Shown here piece after piece: positions 33,806 through 45,760 of a stretch of 64,000 nt of DNA (within the stretch, counting starts at the first letter, position 1; every line of letters begins with the position of its first letter). This DNA is from Aphelenchoides besseyi (Eukaryota > Nematoda > Chromadorea > Rhabditida > Aphelenchoididae), in the NCBI GenBank assembly GCA_024699855.1, contig JAMPIQ010000005.1, forward strand, positions 1 to 64,000, written 5' to 3'. The notes below the pieces were generated by a model. It was not told where the DNA came from. It saw only the letters and a program-made list of their open reading frames with translations, and searched no databases. Position numbers and translations under genes: made by a program.

Positions 33806-35338
33806 CTGTTGGTAGGTCGTACGCCAGGTTCTTCACCTAAAAAAGATCTCGAAGTTTACGCAAACAAATGAACTTCGAGATTCCCACGCGTATTTTTGTT
33901 GGGGAGACAAAAAATTTGAAAGGTTTGCTGTGATCTAAGCGGTTGAATGACAAAGAGAACAGTCGAGCGGTTCCACCTTTCGGTCTCTCTAATTTGTGAT
34001 CGTTTAATCAGAAGACGCCGAGAAAACGTTTTCAAGGTGATGAAAATTGACCGCGCATCAAAACCTGCGTGTGCGTGTGGAACTAGAGAAGCGGCAACCA
34101 TTAACGGAGACAACGCGGATGTTTAAGCTCGAGGTCGGGCGAATCACACAAACCGCACAGTCGATTCCCGCTTTTGGGTGAAGATCCGCGCTTTTTGGCG
34201 GAAAGCGTGGCGGAAGCGTCCATCAAAACGTCGGAAATCCGTTACTAATCCAATCCATTAATAAGCGACTGCGCAATCAGGAAGCGTACGGAAATGTTGG
34301 GGTTGACATCGAAGGCGAATTTGCGTCGTTGAACCGAAACCGTTGGACTCGTTCTATGCGCCGTGACATCAAAAGACAGCAACGAGACGATCGACGTTCC
34401 AATTTGATTGCAATTCCTTCGGAGTCTCCATCGGGACTCGAATTCACGACTCGATTCCAGTTCAATGAAACCGATTTTGTACGACGTTCATGTAAAGACA
34501 ACGTTCAATCATAAATCAATTGCACCACAGAAAGAACTTTGTTATCAAGAATGTTTATTGATGCAAATAGTTCGTTCGATTTGTACTAAGAATATATTTC
34601 CGCAATGGTCATTTATGGTCAGACTGAAGTTCCTTCTGCTCTCGCTGATTCATCGACTGTTTGCTTTGCAGGAATGTAGCAAGAGTCGAACCTTTCCTTA
34701 TCGTATTTGCGGACACAATGGACACGATCGGGACGGCCAAACCTTCGAAACGCGGAAACCCCGCGAAAGAGTTGCGGTCATTTGCTTTTAAGCATGAAAA
34801 ACGCTCGGCGAAGCAAAAGGCCGGTGAATGCCGTTTTTGAGGCAGTTCGCGTGTCCAAATCCCCCAGTTTTCGTCCGCTGGTCAGTCCCAGGCCGACTAG
34901 ACAACAACCCGAGGCGACTACTCTCACAGCCCACACGAGAGAACCGGGAGCGGTGTTGTTGATTGAGGGGCTTGGACGGAGGTTGAGAGGAAAAGCAGTT
35001 TCTCGAGCCCCGAACCTTTGCATTATGATTGACCCCGCGCGAAACCCCGAGAGCTAATCCCGCTCTCATTGACGAAGAAGGTTGTTGTTCATGTTTGTGT
35101 GTGTGTGAGGCGGTTAAACGTTTTCGTTCAGTCAATTCGGTTTTCCGTTTGGTTTGTCACGATTATTTTCGTTTTTTTGTGATCCACGTGCAAAACGCGT
35201 TTTCGCGCGAAAAACGTTCTTTTTGCCGCGAGGTCGAGAATCCGTGTATTTTCGACTAATCAGTTGAGATCATCTCGAAATTTTTGGGTTGCAGGAAAAC
35301 ACCACCGGTCCTCCCGTCTAACGCCGTCCACACGCAAA
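33806..35338. other. Divergent intergenic/promoter region
   Basis: 1.5 kb between two divergent genes (starts at 33805 and 35339). Frames up to 127 codons occur (e.g. plus 34408-34791, 34707-35057), but they lack homology and overlap in several frames. A short GT-rich run is at 35091-35107. It presumably holds both promoters and 5' UTRs. A TTGCAG acceptor at 35293 could receive a leader exon for the downstream gene. Confidence 0.45.
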
Positions 35339-38300
35339 ATGGTCGCCGGACACGGAACGCCGACCGGATTTTGTGCGAACTTTCAACCGAACGTTTTTTG
35401 TAATGGAAAGCTCTGCAAAAACTGCATGAAGGACAGAAGTGCGCATTCCGAAACGCTCGACGAAATGCAGGTAAAAATCGCGCGTTTTGCTCTCCGATCT
35501 CGACAATTAACCGCTTTTATCCGCCATTCGTTTTTTCCGCGTCCTTCTGCACGTTGATTGTCCGATAAAGTTGGAGGGAGAGGAATTGACGGTTCGTTTT
35601 TGCTGTAGTCATTTCACGGCTTTTAGTGTCCGTCTTCGCGATTTACAAGCTGTCAGATCGGGGTGTCCGGTCGTTATTGTTAAACAGGACGTGGTCGTAA
35701 AGAAAGGACGGTTCTAAGGCCGCTCAACTTTTCGAACTGATAGCACGTTTTGTGTGTGTGATTTTTTCTGGTAGTGCGGAACAGAAATTTGTTTACGAGA
35801 ACCGGATGCCGAAGCGTACAAAAATAAGCGTGCGCTCAATAGCCATTTGGGAGATGCGACGGACGAAGAGAAAACAGCCGGTGGCGATTGAGGTCATTTC
35901 TCTGTTGCTTGTATCCCATTTCCGTACGATTTTCAAATGCAAATGCGTCGAGCGGCGTTTCGATCGCAAGTTCACGTTTTCCAGTCATCGCCCCCATCGG
36001 GTTTTACCTGCGTGCTCTAACACCCCAAAAGTTACGATACGCGATTCCAGCGCACGCATAAACAATTCTCCCGCATTGCCAGAAATCGGGGGACAGCGGT
36101 TTTGTTTGTCGGTGAGAAACGCGCAATGTGCGGGGAAGAAGAAGAAGAACACCACCGACTGGAAAGGTTGGGACGCGTTGAGCGCTTCAACGGGTTTTTT
36201 GCCCCACATTTTGATTTGAATTTGCAATTGCCCTTCACAGACCTTCGAATAACCGTCTTCCGAGTGAACAGCTTTTGAAATCGATGAGCAAGAGATTGCA
36301 AACATTCTCTCGGTTTACGGATTTTGTTGATAGTCGTTTCTTTTAGATGGGACGTAAAGTCATCGCTTGTTCCTTTCTCTACGTTGCACCTCCAAATCTC
36401 GACTTTTCGCAGTCGTCACATTTCACAAAGAAATGGCAACGTCGCTTCTTCACATTGTATCAAGACGGAGAATTGAGATACTCGCTGGATAATGTACGTT
36501 TAAACGATCGTTTCTAATCGATCGATGTTTAGCAAGATACGGTTCCTCAACGAGTTCTGGACATGAACAAGTGTTACAGAGTCTCCGTGGGCGACGCGGT
36601 CACTGGTCACCATCACAGCTTGTTATTGGCATTCAACAACCAGAGATCAAACGACAACAAAACGATCGCAGTGAAATCCGATGAACACCCGGTGGTTGTC
36701 TACGTGAAAGCGGACAATAGCGAAGAGATTCGATGTTGGCAGAATGTTCTCAGTGGATTTGCTGCTCGTAATGCCACTCCTTTGTTGCCGCCAACTCGTC
36801 ATACCGAATCATCTAGCTTTCAATTTCCACCGCTCTCTGATTCAGCAATAGCGTCAACATTGGTAAGTACTCAGTAACCGTAGGGGAGGGTTTTCTTTGG
36901 CGCAAATTAGTTGCCTCTTTTTTGCTAACTAATTGAATCAGATTAGCGTTTTTTCGTTCATCATAATGCAGCGTGTTGCACAAGTGAATGAGATTTCCAA
37001 CCAAAATCTTAATCGAAAAACCAGTCCCTAATTGAAGGCCCTCAAACCTTTCGCCACAACAATGCGCATGTTTTTATACAAGAAACTTTACGGCGGAATT
37101 CATTTGTTTGTTTCGCTCATTTGAACTTCGTTTGCTATGGAAGAGGAAGTCGCCGAGCGATTCAAACATTTGATTTCGACAATCATGGGTCGCAACAAAC
37201 GAAATTCCGTGTATTTTAATCTGCGTCGCTATCCACCCAACAAACTTCAACTTCTTTTGGGCCAGGTGTCGATTATCTTCAACTGTTTTTGAGGTCTATT
37301 GTTTCAGTGTGATAGTCAGAGCGAAAGTGTTCTTTCGTCTCGAGCTTCATCGGTCGAACCTCCGACAACAACTCAGTTCTTCGCATCTACCGATCTAAAC
37401 GAAGAACAAAATGTTGAGGCGATTCAAGAGCTTCAGAACTTCGAGTCCGGTGCTGTTCTTCACGTACCCGATTCCAATTTTCAACACAACGAACAACTTC
37501 AAAGCGAGATACTGCCTTTACACACGACAACTTCCACGGTAACTTAAAAGAGTCGACTTTTCTCTTAATTGTTTTCAGAACTTTCAAATCGATACCAGTC
37601 TTCATACGCTTCGGAAAGGATGGTTGATGTTGCGTGGGAAATCGGATAGCGATTGGCAAAAATTATGGTAATTGAATGACTCACAACTAATCTCATTTCT
37701 ACCGCTTTAGGGTTGTCTTGGCGGGTCTAAGCTTGAAACTTTACAGGTAAACTCAAATGAGAATATAAAGTCTAGAAGTCAATTTCAGTGATTGGATGGA
37801 CGAGAACGTAGAACCGGCGTTAAGTGTGGATTTAGCGGACTGTGAAAAGATTGTCCCAAGTGCTGCCAGTCGAGGCTACGGAATTGAGATTCGATGTCGA
37901 CGATCACGTATCGTACTTTCGGCGTAAGTTTCTTTTAATTTAAAAAACAAAATTTGCCAACCGCATGATTAAGGTGTTGCAAAACCTGATAAATTATCAT
38001 TTATTCTATTAAATTTATTTAAGCCTGACTCCTGGAATCAGGGACTCGTGGATCACGGCTTTGCAACAGAATCTTAACAATCCATCACCGACATATTCCG
38101 CTGCAGCATCGATGGACGCACTTTCTCAAACCGATTCTGTTGACATTCTTTCGGCAACTGTACGGTTTTGTTCTCATCAACATTGTAATCGTTTGATTGT
38201 TTTCAGCGTCGAAAGAAACACATCGCTTATGTTGCACCGGAGTCTCATCACAGCAACTCGTTGATGGACGGTTTCTCTTCGTCGACGGAAGCGGACGACG

Positions 38301-41284
38301 ATGCGCGAACGGGAGAAAGTTCGATTCGACCCACGATCGACATTCCGGATGCCACGGCGGGTATTTCAATGGAAAAGTGAGTCGAACATAAGCGTTTTGC
38401 TTTGGCGCGCAACTTTCGAAAACGTCGCCGACGAAAATTCCGAACGAGCGTCCACAGGAATGTCACGAAAATCGCAACTTTTTCAGCTTGTCGTCGAGTG
38501 CGGACGATGCGCATCAAATTCCCGTGGTCACTTTTGCATCCAACAGCGCCGCAGATTCTCACCGACAACGTCGAACCGCGGGCGCCATGATGCGTCATTT
38601 GAGCGTTTCGCCGTCGATGCATCGACGCTCGCCAGTCAATCGATTGAAAGATCGACAGGCGCGAAGAGCGGCGGCCGAAATGCTTCCATCCGTTTCGTCG
38701 TCGCCAAACCATCTGAGGTTTGCGGATTTCGAATTCCTCTCTCTCGACCCGTTCAATTTTCAGACGCATCCGTTTGCCGCTTCTCGCGCGACAACAACGC
38801 ACCGAAACGAACAGCAACGTGTTGCGAGGTCTACCGATTGAGAACCAGGTAACGTTGAGGTTCGAAACGATCATTTCGATTCTGTGGGAGGGGAACGAAT
38901 GGGAAACATATTGCAACTTGTTGTGTTTGTCAAATCACCAGATGGTGTCCACCAGATGTGTTTGTGGAATACGAAACGGGAAGCTCGTTGTCTGAAAGGC
39001 TTATATTCGTTTTTTGACTTTTCATATCCGCTTTGTTGTTGAGAGAAATTGGAGGGTTCAAAAATGATTACCGGATATTTCACAAGTATCGTTTCGATGA
39101 ATTCCCAGACCGTAAGTGGCATTTGTGTTGAATGAACATGCGAATCTTCAAATAACTTTTTTGTGGTTTAGGTGAACGATTTGCGAACTCAACTCAGCGA
39201 AACGAGAAGCCGTTTGGGTGAAGTGGAGTGCGAGAATGATCGTTTGAGAGCGTTAATCAATCAACAAGATGTGAGTTTTTAACGATGCTAATTATAACTG
39301 CGCATTTAGTTGACTCATTTGCGACGTTGTTTGACTATTGCTGAAGCGGATGTGATCAAACAACAACAAGCGATGGATGTTCTACGTAAACAATTCGATT
39401 CGCCCACCATTTCCACTCGTCCGATTTCTCGTTCGCATCAACCGGCAATTGAGAGCTTGTAAGTTTTCCTCTGTTTCACTTGATCAGCGAGCTTCTAGTC
39501 CCATTGAAATTAGTCGACGGTTAGTTGGATTGTTGAAAGTGCAAATTGGCGCTTTATCCAAAGTTCTTCATTCGTCTCACAGTGCTACCAGCTTCCTGTT
39601 TTTGCGACAATATGTCGATAGTTTGATTCGAATGGTTGCCGGCCTGGACGAGAACTCGCCGCAGAACTTCGAGTTAATGGAAGCCGCCTTCAAAGAAGTC
39701 ATTTCGGCCTACGAAAAGGTAAACGCCAAAAACTGTAAACAACTACAAATTTTTGTTTGTAGTTAAGTTCAATTCTTGAATCACGTGCAAGTGCCAACGA
39801 CAATTCTACGAATACCGTAAGGTGTTATTGAAGGGCATGTTGTCATTCTTGTACTTTAGGAATCGATGTTTGTTGACGCCGAAAACGCAAAGTTGTTGCA
39901 AGACATACGAGAATTGGAGAATGAAATCGAAGAGATTCAGGTATCCAAAAACAACTTCAAAATGTTCACCTTTCACGTTTAGCATTCTCATGGCTGTGAG
40001 ATGGAGAATCAAAGAGCCGAATTTGAACGCCAACTTAAAGTGCTGCGCGAACGAGTGGAAATCGAAGAGAACGCGAAACGACGACTTCAAGAAGAAATGC
40101 AGACCGCCAACCGTTCGAATTCCAATCAAGAGCAGAACTTTGCTGCTTTGAAACAGACCTACGAAAGTGCAATCGACGAGTTGCGACAGCAGTTCGAAGA
40201 AGAATTGCAAAAACTCAAAATGGAGCACGATGAGGAGTTGGAAGAAGAGAAACAAGCAACAAAGTGGGTTCAATAGCAATCAGACAAAATGCTGAACTCC
40301 CGTTTAGATTGGCACTTGATGCCGTGCAGCGCAGTCATGTGGAAGAGCTTCAGAAGTTGAAAGAAAGTCAGAATTCAAATGATTCGACGTGTCGATGTCA
40401 AACAGAAAAACGAATTTTGTCTCCGGTTCGCCGAATTTCAAGTCCACGACAGAAGTAAGTGATCGAATCACTGATCTCTGAGTTGACAATAACCTTGCAG
40501 AGAAGTAGTCGAAGTGATGAGTGCCGAGTTGAACAACCTGTCGGCTTTGTATTCGGCAAAGTGTTTGGAGAATTCACAACTTGACGAAAAGATTCAGAAT
40601 TTGTTATCGGAAAAAGAACAAGACAAACAGTGGGTTTGATGTCAATTCGTGTCTAATTCCTTTTTGTAGACAACTCGAACTGGAAACCTTGCGATTACGT
40701 CAAGATTTACAACACAAAGAAAATTTGTATTTCCAACTCAAACGTCGTCTTGACTATTTGGAAAGACGTTTGAAGAATGAAAACGTCGAAAGTGGTAGAT
40801 AGAGATCACTCAATCCACAGTACATTCTGTTTCAGCATCGGAAAGCACGATTTCGAGCGTTGGAACCAATCGATCGAACCCTTCGACTGTCGAATCGGAA
40901 CCAATTCGATTTCGACCGCCGACGAACGGTGCTGCTTCACGCAAATTGGTGCGAAATGGTCGACGACACGGTAGGTGTTAGATCGTATCAGATTATCGTT
41001 GTTTATTCTTGACATCAAAAGCTTCGTGTTTGAAACAAATTTGCACTTCGAGTTGACTATATCGATGTTATATTCGGTTGTTTTTAGATGTTCGTTATCA
41101 CTCGAATCCAGTGATTCCCGCTTTGAGCGATCCGGCCATTAACGAGCATTCGAAAACCAGTGGCTACGAATCCGATCGTCGGATTTCGGCAGAGTTGGTT
41201 AGCGAGGTACGAAGCACGTTGGGAGTCTCCGAAAGACGAAAGTTCTTTGAACGTGTTGCTGAATTCAATGGGCGACCATTTTAA
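35339..41284 (+). CDS. Outspread/MPRIP (M-RIP)-type protein: two PH domains and coiled coil
   Basis: MPRIP links RhoA and myosin phosphatase to actin filaments; Drosophila Outspread is the same family. The N-terminal motif '[17 protein letters not shown]' corresponds to the Cys motif of MPRIP. PH1 starts at 36348: '[15 protein letters not shown]', '[20 protein letters not shown]', '[14 protein letters not shown]'. PH2 is at 37585-38080: '[20 protein letters not shown]' and '[12 protein letters not shown]', then '[14 protein letters not shown]'. A long coiled coil runs 39175-40800 ('[19 protein letters not shown]', '[19 protein letters not shown]'). The C-terminus '[16 protein letters not shown]' parallels the MPRIP end. 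The first intron (35470-36346) is unusually long for this window. A second start exon at 37139 would give a form lacking PH1. Exon edges around 38350-38870 are uncertain. Confidence 0.88.
37139..37266 (+). other. Candidate alternative first exon of the Outspread/MPRIP gene
   Basis: Within the intron between the PH1 exon and the exon at 37310, an ATG at 37139 opens 43 codons ('[19 protein letters not shown]', ending 'LQLLLGQ'). The exon ends at a GTGTCG donor and joins the TTTCAG acceptor before 37310 in phase 0, the same phase used by the PH1 exon. This would give a shorter isoform without PH1. It could also be a cassette exon; no transcript evidence is available. Confidence 0.4.
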
Positions 41285-42189
41285 TTTAGACACTGAAGCT
41301 GATGTTGTTGTACATACGGTTTATTAACGGAAATTTGAATAAAAGTTTTATTATCAAAAGTTATTGTTTGTTCATGAAAAGTTTGTGGTTGAAAAGGAAT
41401 AAGTCGAACAACGAAAACTGTAAAGTAATTGAACATTTTAAGCCCAAATTCTCATACGAACTTCGACCGCACGTTAATAAGACGGTCATAATCCCTAATT
41501 ACCAAGCTTTGTGGACTTTTGTCGAAACATCGGATATGCAAAAAGAAATGATGTGGTGGAAAATGAGCTTCGAGTTCTCAAATTTTGGCGAGCCGATTTT
41601 CGACCGTCAATTTTGAACGTTCCACGGATCCGTGAACATTATCTGCCGATTAAAAAGAAACAGAGTTTGAAGAGGAATCCAACGACACCAAATTCATGAC
41701 TATCGGAATACGCAAACAAACTTTGCAACTCAATTCGCAGCATGAACAAAAATGGTCCTCCGTCCGAGAGGACCATTTCAAATTTGCAGATCGAGTGCAG
41801 TGCAGTGCTAATTGTAATGTCCGTACTCACGTGTGCTCACTTAACTACATAGAATGAATACAACCACAGAAAAATATTGCCAACGGCCACCAAGTGATGT
41901 GAGAGCAAAGCGGACGGGATACTGATTTGCGGAGCACGATACTAAGCGAACGGAAAAAACGCGTCGACCGTGGTCTAAGATTATTTGGAATTCGACCTCA
42001 TACTCGATCTCTGCATTCAAGCTCGAACCCTGTGCTATTCTAAATTACTCGTGTAGGCCCCCAAAACGTCGATCCGTCTAAAAATGGCAATTTCAATAGT
42101 TTTGCTATTCGTGTTTTCGTCAAATTGTTTCTACGTAATCGGAGTTTACATGTGTTTAAATCCACTGTTTAGAGTTCGAATTCGGAGGA
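41285..42189. other. Intergenic, no gene recognised
   Basis: Frames at 41302-41616 and 41511-41699 have no recognisable content. The region includes a perfect 11-bp-stem hairpin at 41750-41778 and a CAGTG tandem near 41798-41812. An open frame runs from 42084 into the endonuclease ORF, but the ATG at 42190 is the likelier start. Confidence 0.4.
41750..41778. repeat. Perfect inverted repeat (11-bp stem, 7-nt loop)
   Basis: AAATGGTCCTC at 41750-41760 pairs exactly with GAGGACCATTT at 41768-41778, with a loop CGTCCGA. It lies about 470 bp downstream of the MPRIP-type stop and 410 bp upstream of the endonuclease ORF. It could be a transposon-end remnant, an RNA hairpin or chance. Confidence 0.8.
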
Positions 42190-43395
42190 TGGCTTCAGAC
42201 GACAACGCTGAAGAACAGGCGAGCGAACTCGCGAACGAAGTTTGGACAGCAGCCGAGATCAAACGTCATTTTGACGGAGCAATCAGGGGCACGTACGACA
42301 AGCTCCGCGCCCTCCTCAACCGCGTTTACGATTTGACGAGCGTCCTCACGCCGGTGCCAGGGGTGAGACGCACACATCAGAAATCCAATCAATGTTTTAG
42401 CGCAAACCGGCCCTCCGACTCGCGCTGCTCGATGAACGCTTCGGCTAGTAGGAAGATTGAAGTCCAACTTCTATCTGCATGACACTAGCAGCGAGACGGC
42501 CGAGGATCGGCAAACGCGGATTCGTGAAGCAGTAAAACGCTCCTATGAAAGAGACCTGTCTCGAATCGACGACGCCGAAGTCGTTCGCCGACTAGGGATC
42601 AAACACGAGCGACAGAAAGAACGGAGGCGTAAGTATTTACGTGTTTTTTGCACGCTCGCGTTTAGGCGAAAAGAAACTTGGCATATGCGTGTCAAACGAA
42701 ACCACAGAACAGCTGCATATGCGCTGTTGGATCGCACTTCAACAGCGAGTGTTCCAAACTCGCGGTACGATCGAATGGAACATGCTACCGATCGACTTCC
42801 GCCGTGTTAACGGCACATTCAACCCGAGAGCAACGTTCGACGCTCTCAGCACATTCCAACTCGAGGCATTCTGGTCACTGATCACTCAGCTTCCGAACCA
42901 CATCGAGAAACACGGGTGGGCTAACGAGTTCCATGCAATGGAATCATACAAATGGAACGCCTTTGTATGGTTCCGCAAAATGCTCATAGTCGCGTCAACC
43001 ATCACATTCAATTCAAACCACAGAGACGACTGTTGGATCGCAGAAGCACGCAACGAGCGTCCTGAACTCAAATTCGGGGACCCCTTGTAAGTTAACCAGC
43101 ACTTTTTACTGCAGGCTATATTTTTAGCAATGGGCATAACCACAAAACAGCCGCCGTTGTGTGCGCGTTATTCAACGGGTCGCCACCCGATAAAGCGGAT
43201 GCATCACATCGTTGCGGGATCGGCCACTGTGTAAAACCTGAACATATCGTTTGAGAGTCACGCACGGCCAACCGTTCACGCGATCGCTGTGTCAACGGCA
43301 CTGCAGCTACATGCCCGCACAACACCCGCTGCGTATTCACGCCCCGAGGACGATACTCGCCGTGCCGCAACGTACTCGAGGTAATTCCATGCGCA
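42190..43395 (+). pseudogene. His-Me (HNH-like) zinc-loop endonuclease module 1, disrupted
   Basis: The exon from 42190 ('MASDDNAEEQASELANEVW') leads to a helical region ('EAVKRSYERDLSRIDDAEVV') and then 'EWNMLPIDFRRVNGTFNP' and 'FRKMLIVASTITFNSNH'. The zinc-binding homing-endonuclease-type signature follows: 'SHRCGIGHCVKPEHIV', a TGA, then 'ESRTANRSRDRCVNG' and 'CPHNTRC'. The SH.CG..C..P.H......N..R..C pattern is that of the His-Me finger family found in I-PpoI-like proteins. A TGA at about 43252 interrupts the signature, and the frame also breaks near 42441 (TAG after 'LLDERFG'). GC content and codon choice look higher-GC than the flanking genes. Likely a decayed mobile or domesticated gene. 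Confidence 0.7.
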
Positions 43396-43440
43396 GAGGG
43401 GTGTGAACGTGAATGTTTCGGTTGGTTTATCTCCTATTTC

Positions 43441-44096
43441 AGTAATCGTTCTCATTCAGCGGTCGAAAAGACGCTCCAACCGCTCCCGGAGGATTGTGGT
43501 GTTCGCGAAGTCGTGGTATTCAAACGTTCAGCATATTCGCGTCTCATCAAGTGGGCAGAAACAAAATCGAGCTCCGAACACTTCGCCACGAGAGTAATCG
43601 CAACTCTCCTTGGCGATTTGCTTCGGGCATTCTCACACGGAGATGACCTCCATTTTCCTCTCACATTCAACACACCAGAGGAAAGTCTGCTTCTGTACAT
43701 CGAAAAAGTACTCGCAAAAACGGAAGCAGACTCGAGCTCTAAGTGTTGGCGATGGACTGGAACGTTCATGCGTGGTGGTTATGCTCCTTGTTATCTCAAG
43801 TAACAAGATACTTGGTGTGTTTATTAATTTTCAATTTTAGATTTGGTAAACGGGCGCTTATAAGCCCCCACGAACTAGCGGCCCTCCTCAGCCCACACTC
43901 GCGTACTCTCATTTACAATCACAAAAACGGTAGCCCGTTGGACGCGTCGCACTTGTGCGGCAACAACGGGTGTCATAACCCGTTCCACTTGTGCACCGAA
44001 AGTCGTCGAATGAATATGTCACGAATCAATTGTCTCAATGGAACGCCTTCTTTGTGCCCGCACGTAATCTCGTGCGTCCACACTCGCGACCTGTAG
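43441..44096 (+). CDS. His-Me (HNH-like) zinc-loop endonuclease module 2
   Basis: Second, better preserved module. It reads 'NRSHSAVEKTLQPLPEDCG', 'KRSAYSRLIKWAETKSSSE' and 'KCWRWTGTFMRGGYAPCYLK'. A 45-nt intron (43801-43842) joins 'FGKRALISPHELAALL' to 'DASHLCGNNGCHNPFHLCT' and 'ESRRMNMSRINCLNG', ending 'CPHVISCVHTRDL'. The catalytic-type histidine (SHLC), the zinc cysteines and the downstream NxxR are all present. The start is not clear: a TTTCAG acceptor at 43440 suggests that it continues from an upstream exon, but joining to module 1's end gives a stop. It may be the C-terminal half of a tandem protein or a separate paralogue. Confidence 0.65.
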
Positions 44097-44274
44097 TCTA
44101 CTCATTTCACTTGTCAACTAATTTTTCATTTACTTTCGCAAATTCGCAATTTTTATTTACATTTTCGCTTTTCCGCATATCATGACATTTTTCAGTTTTT
44201 TCACTGTTCTCTCGCAAATCTTTTTGTTCTTTTTTTCGATTGTAAATCTCACGCATTTTAAGTTTCTGTGACAT

Positions 44275-45760
44275 TCACGCAACATCATTAGTTAAAATAA
44301 ACTGAAGTTTCAAGCCAATTTCTAACCTTTCAACGGATTCATCGAAATAATTCGCCCGAACTCGTCGTGACATTGAAAAGTGAGTCCGAAGAATTCTGAA
44401 GACTGTTATGATGTGAATGACCAGTCGACTTACCTGACCGAACAAAAACTCGGGACTCACGAAGACGGAGAGTATGAAGTACGTGAACGTTACTACAAAA
44501 ACAACAACAAAGAAAATCAACAGTCGAAACTCGTAGACGAAGATTCCCGTCTGCAGAGCGACGGCCCGACGATACGAAATTTTGGAACCCATTCGAAACA
44601 AATGACGTTGGAGCAACAATATGCTTTCACTTTTGCAGCGTTAATTTGGAAGATGTCGACGGCGATTCGAGAGGTTTTAAGGTCAACGTTTCCGGTTCTC
44701 CTCGACAACGTCGTAGATAGGCGTCTCACGGGCCAAACATTCGGATTTCAGCGAGGAAACGGGATCCACATTTTTCACTTCTTCCTGCAGATACCGCAAC
44801 TCGGACTGCAACAGCGCGATCTACAACTGCGAGTTCAACGAATTCGCAACGTTTTTTACCTTCTGATCGTTTTCGAGTACTTGATTTCAATAGACGTTCA
44901 GATTCCTCTCCATCTCCACCGGTTCTGTGTAGTAGCGAACTCGTAGAGCGCTTAGTTGTCCTTTCAGTTCGTCCACTTGCTGTCAAAGTGCGCGACGTTC
45001 GTTCACTTCAGACAAGAAAGCATCAAGTCGTTTCTGATGGCACTTGGAGTGCTGAACGAAATGGTCTGTCAACATTATCATTTGACCTACCGACTGTTGA
45101 ACTAAGGCGGATACTTCTTTTACGAAGTCCAAACGCATCTTCTGAAACCGTTTGGTCATTCGTGTCGCGATTTCCGTTTCGCACGATTCCGAAACGCAAA
45201 GATTCTGAAAACCAATTTGAAATGCTATGTCATTTTGGCTCCAACCGTAGTGTTCTTCACATCGGCGTATCTCTTTGTTCATTTCCGATATTCGCGCCGA
45301 TCCATCGCGCAAGTACGAACCGAAAACGCGCAACAACTCTTGAGTCCGCCGTTCCAAACCATCCCAAAGGGCTGGAAATCGATTCTACTGAAAACGTGAA
45401 TTCAAGTTGCCATCAATCGTACGATCAAACCAAATCGCCGTCTTTTGTGATTGTCGCAAAAACGTCCGCAAATTTCTTCTGAAATTCCATGGCTTCCATA
45501 GCGTCGATTGAGTTCTCGACTTGTTTGCTGATTTCTTCTAGCTCTTAAGCTCGAAATCAACACTATGACAACTCGGGACTCACCGTCAAATCTTTTCTTG
45601 TACATATCTTCCGTTCTCTCTTCGACGTACCAATCTTCCATTTCTCGTCGAAATCCGGCGATTAACGTCAAATACGATCGTTTCACTGTGTCAGGCATGG
45701 AATGAGCGATCGAAAGTTGTCGGTAAGCTTCGAATAGGTTTAGTTGATTTCTTGTTTTAG
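44275..45760 (-). CDS. Coiled-coil protein, unrecognised, possibly incomplete
   Basis: Minus-strand exons give helical, charged sequence: 'LNLFEAYRQLSIAHSMPD', 'TLIAGFRREMEDWYVEERTE', 'LEEISKQVENSIDAMEAME' and 'LLRVFGSYLRDGSARISEMN'. They continue with 'MTKRFQKMRLDFVKEVSALV', 'LKGQLSALRVRYYTEPVEME' and 'LLQSELRYLQEEVKNVD'. A hydrophobic stretch ('LLIFFVVVFVVTFTYFILSV', about 44470-44530) might be a C-terminal membrane anchor. An in-frame TAG occurs near 44830 in the coil, and the 5' end runs into the opposite-strand GCNT exon at 45761, so the gene may be truncated or partly decayed. No family could be named. BAR-like or SNARE-like folds are possible. Confidence 0.45.

Noticed and set aside
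34408..35057. Overlapping 115-127-codon frames between the divergent genes
   Set aside because: Several frames are open at once on both strands with no recognisable protein, as in GC-richer non-coding DNA.
38248..38916. 222-codon minus-strand ORF
   Set aside because: Antisense to coding exons of the MPRIP-type gene; basic low-complexity shadow.
44380..44946. 188-codon plus-strand ORF
   Set aside because: Antisense to the coiled-coil exons on the minus strand, whose heptad pattern looks real.
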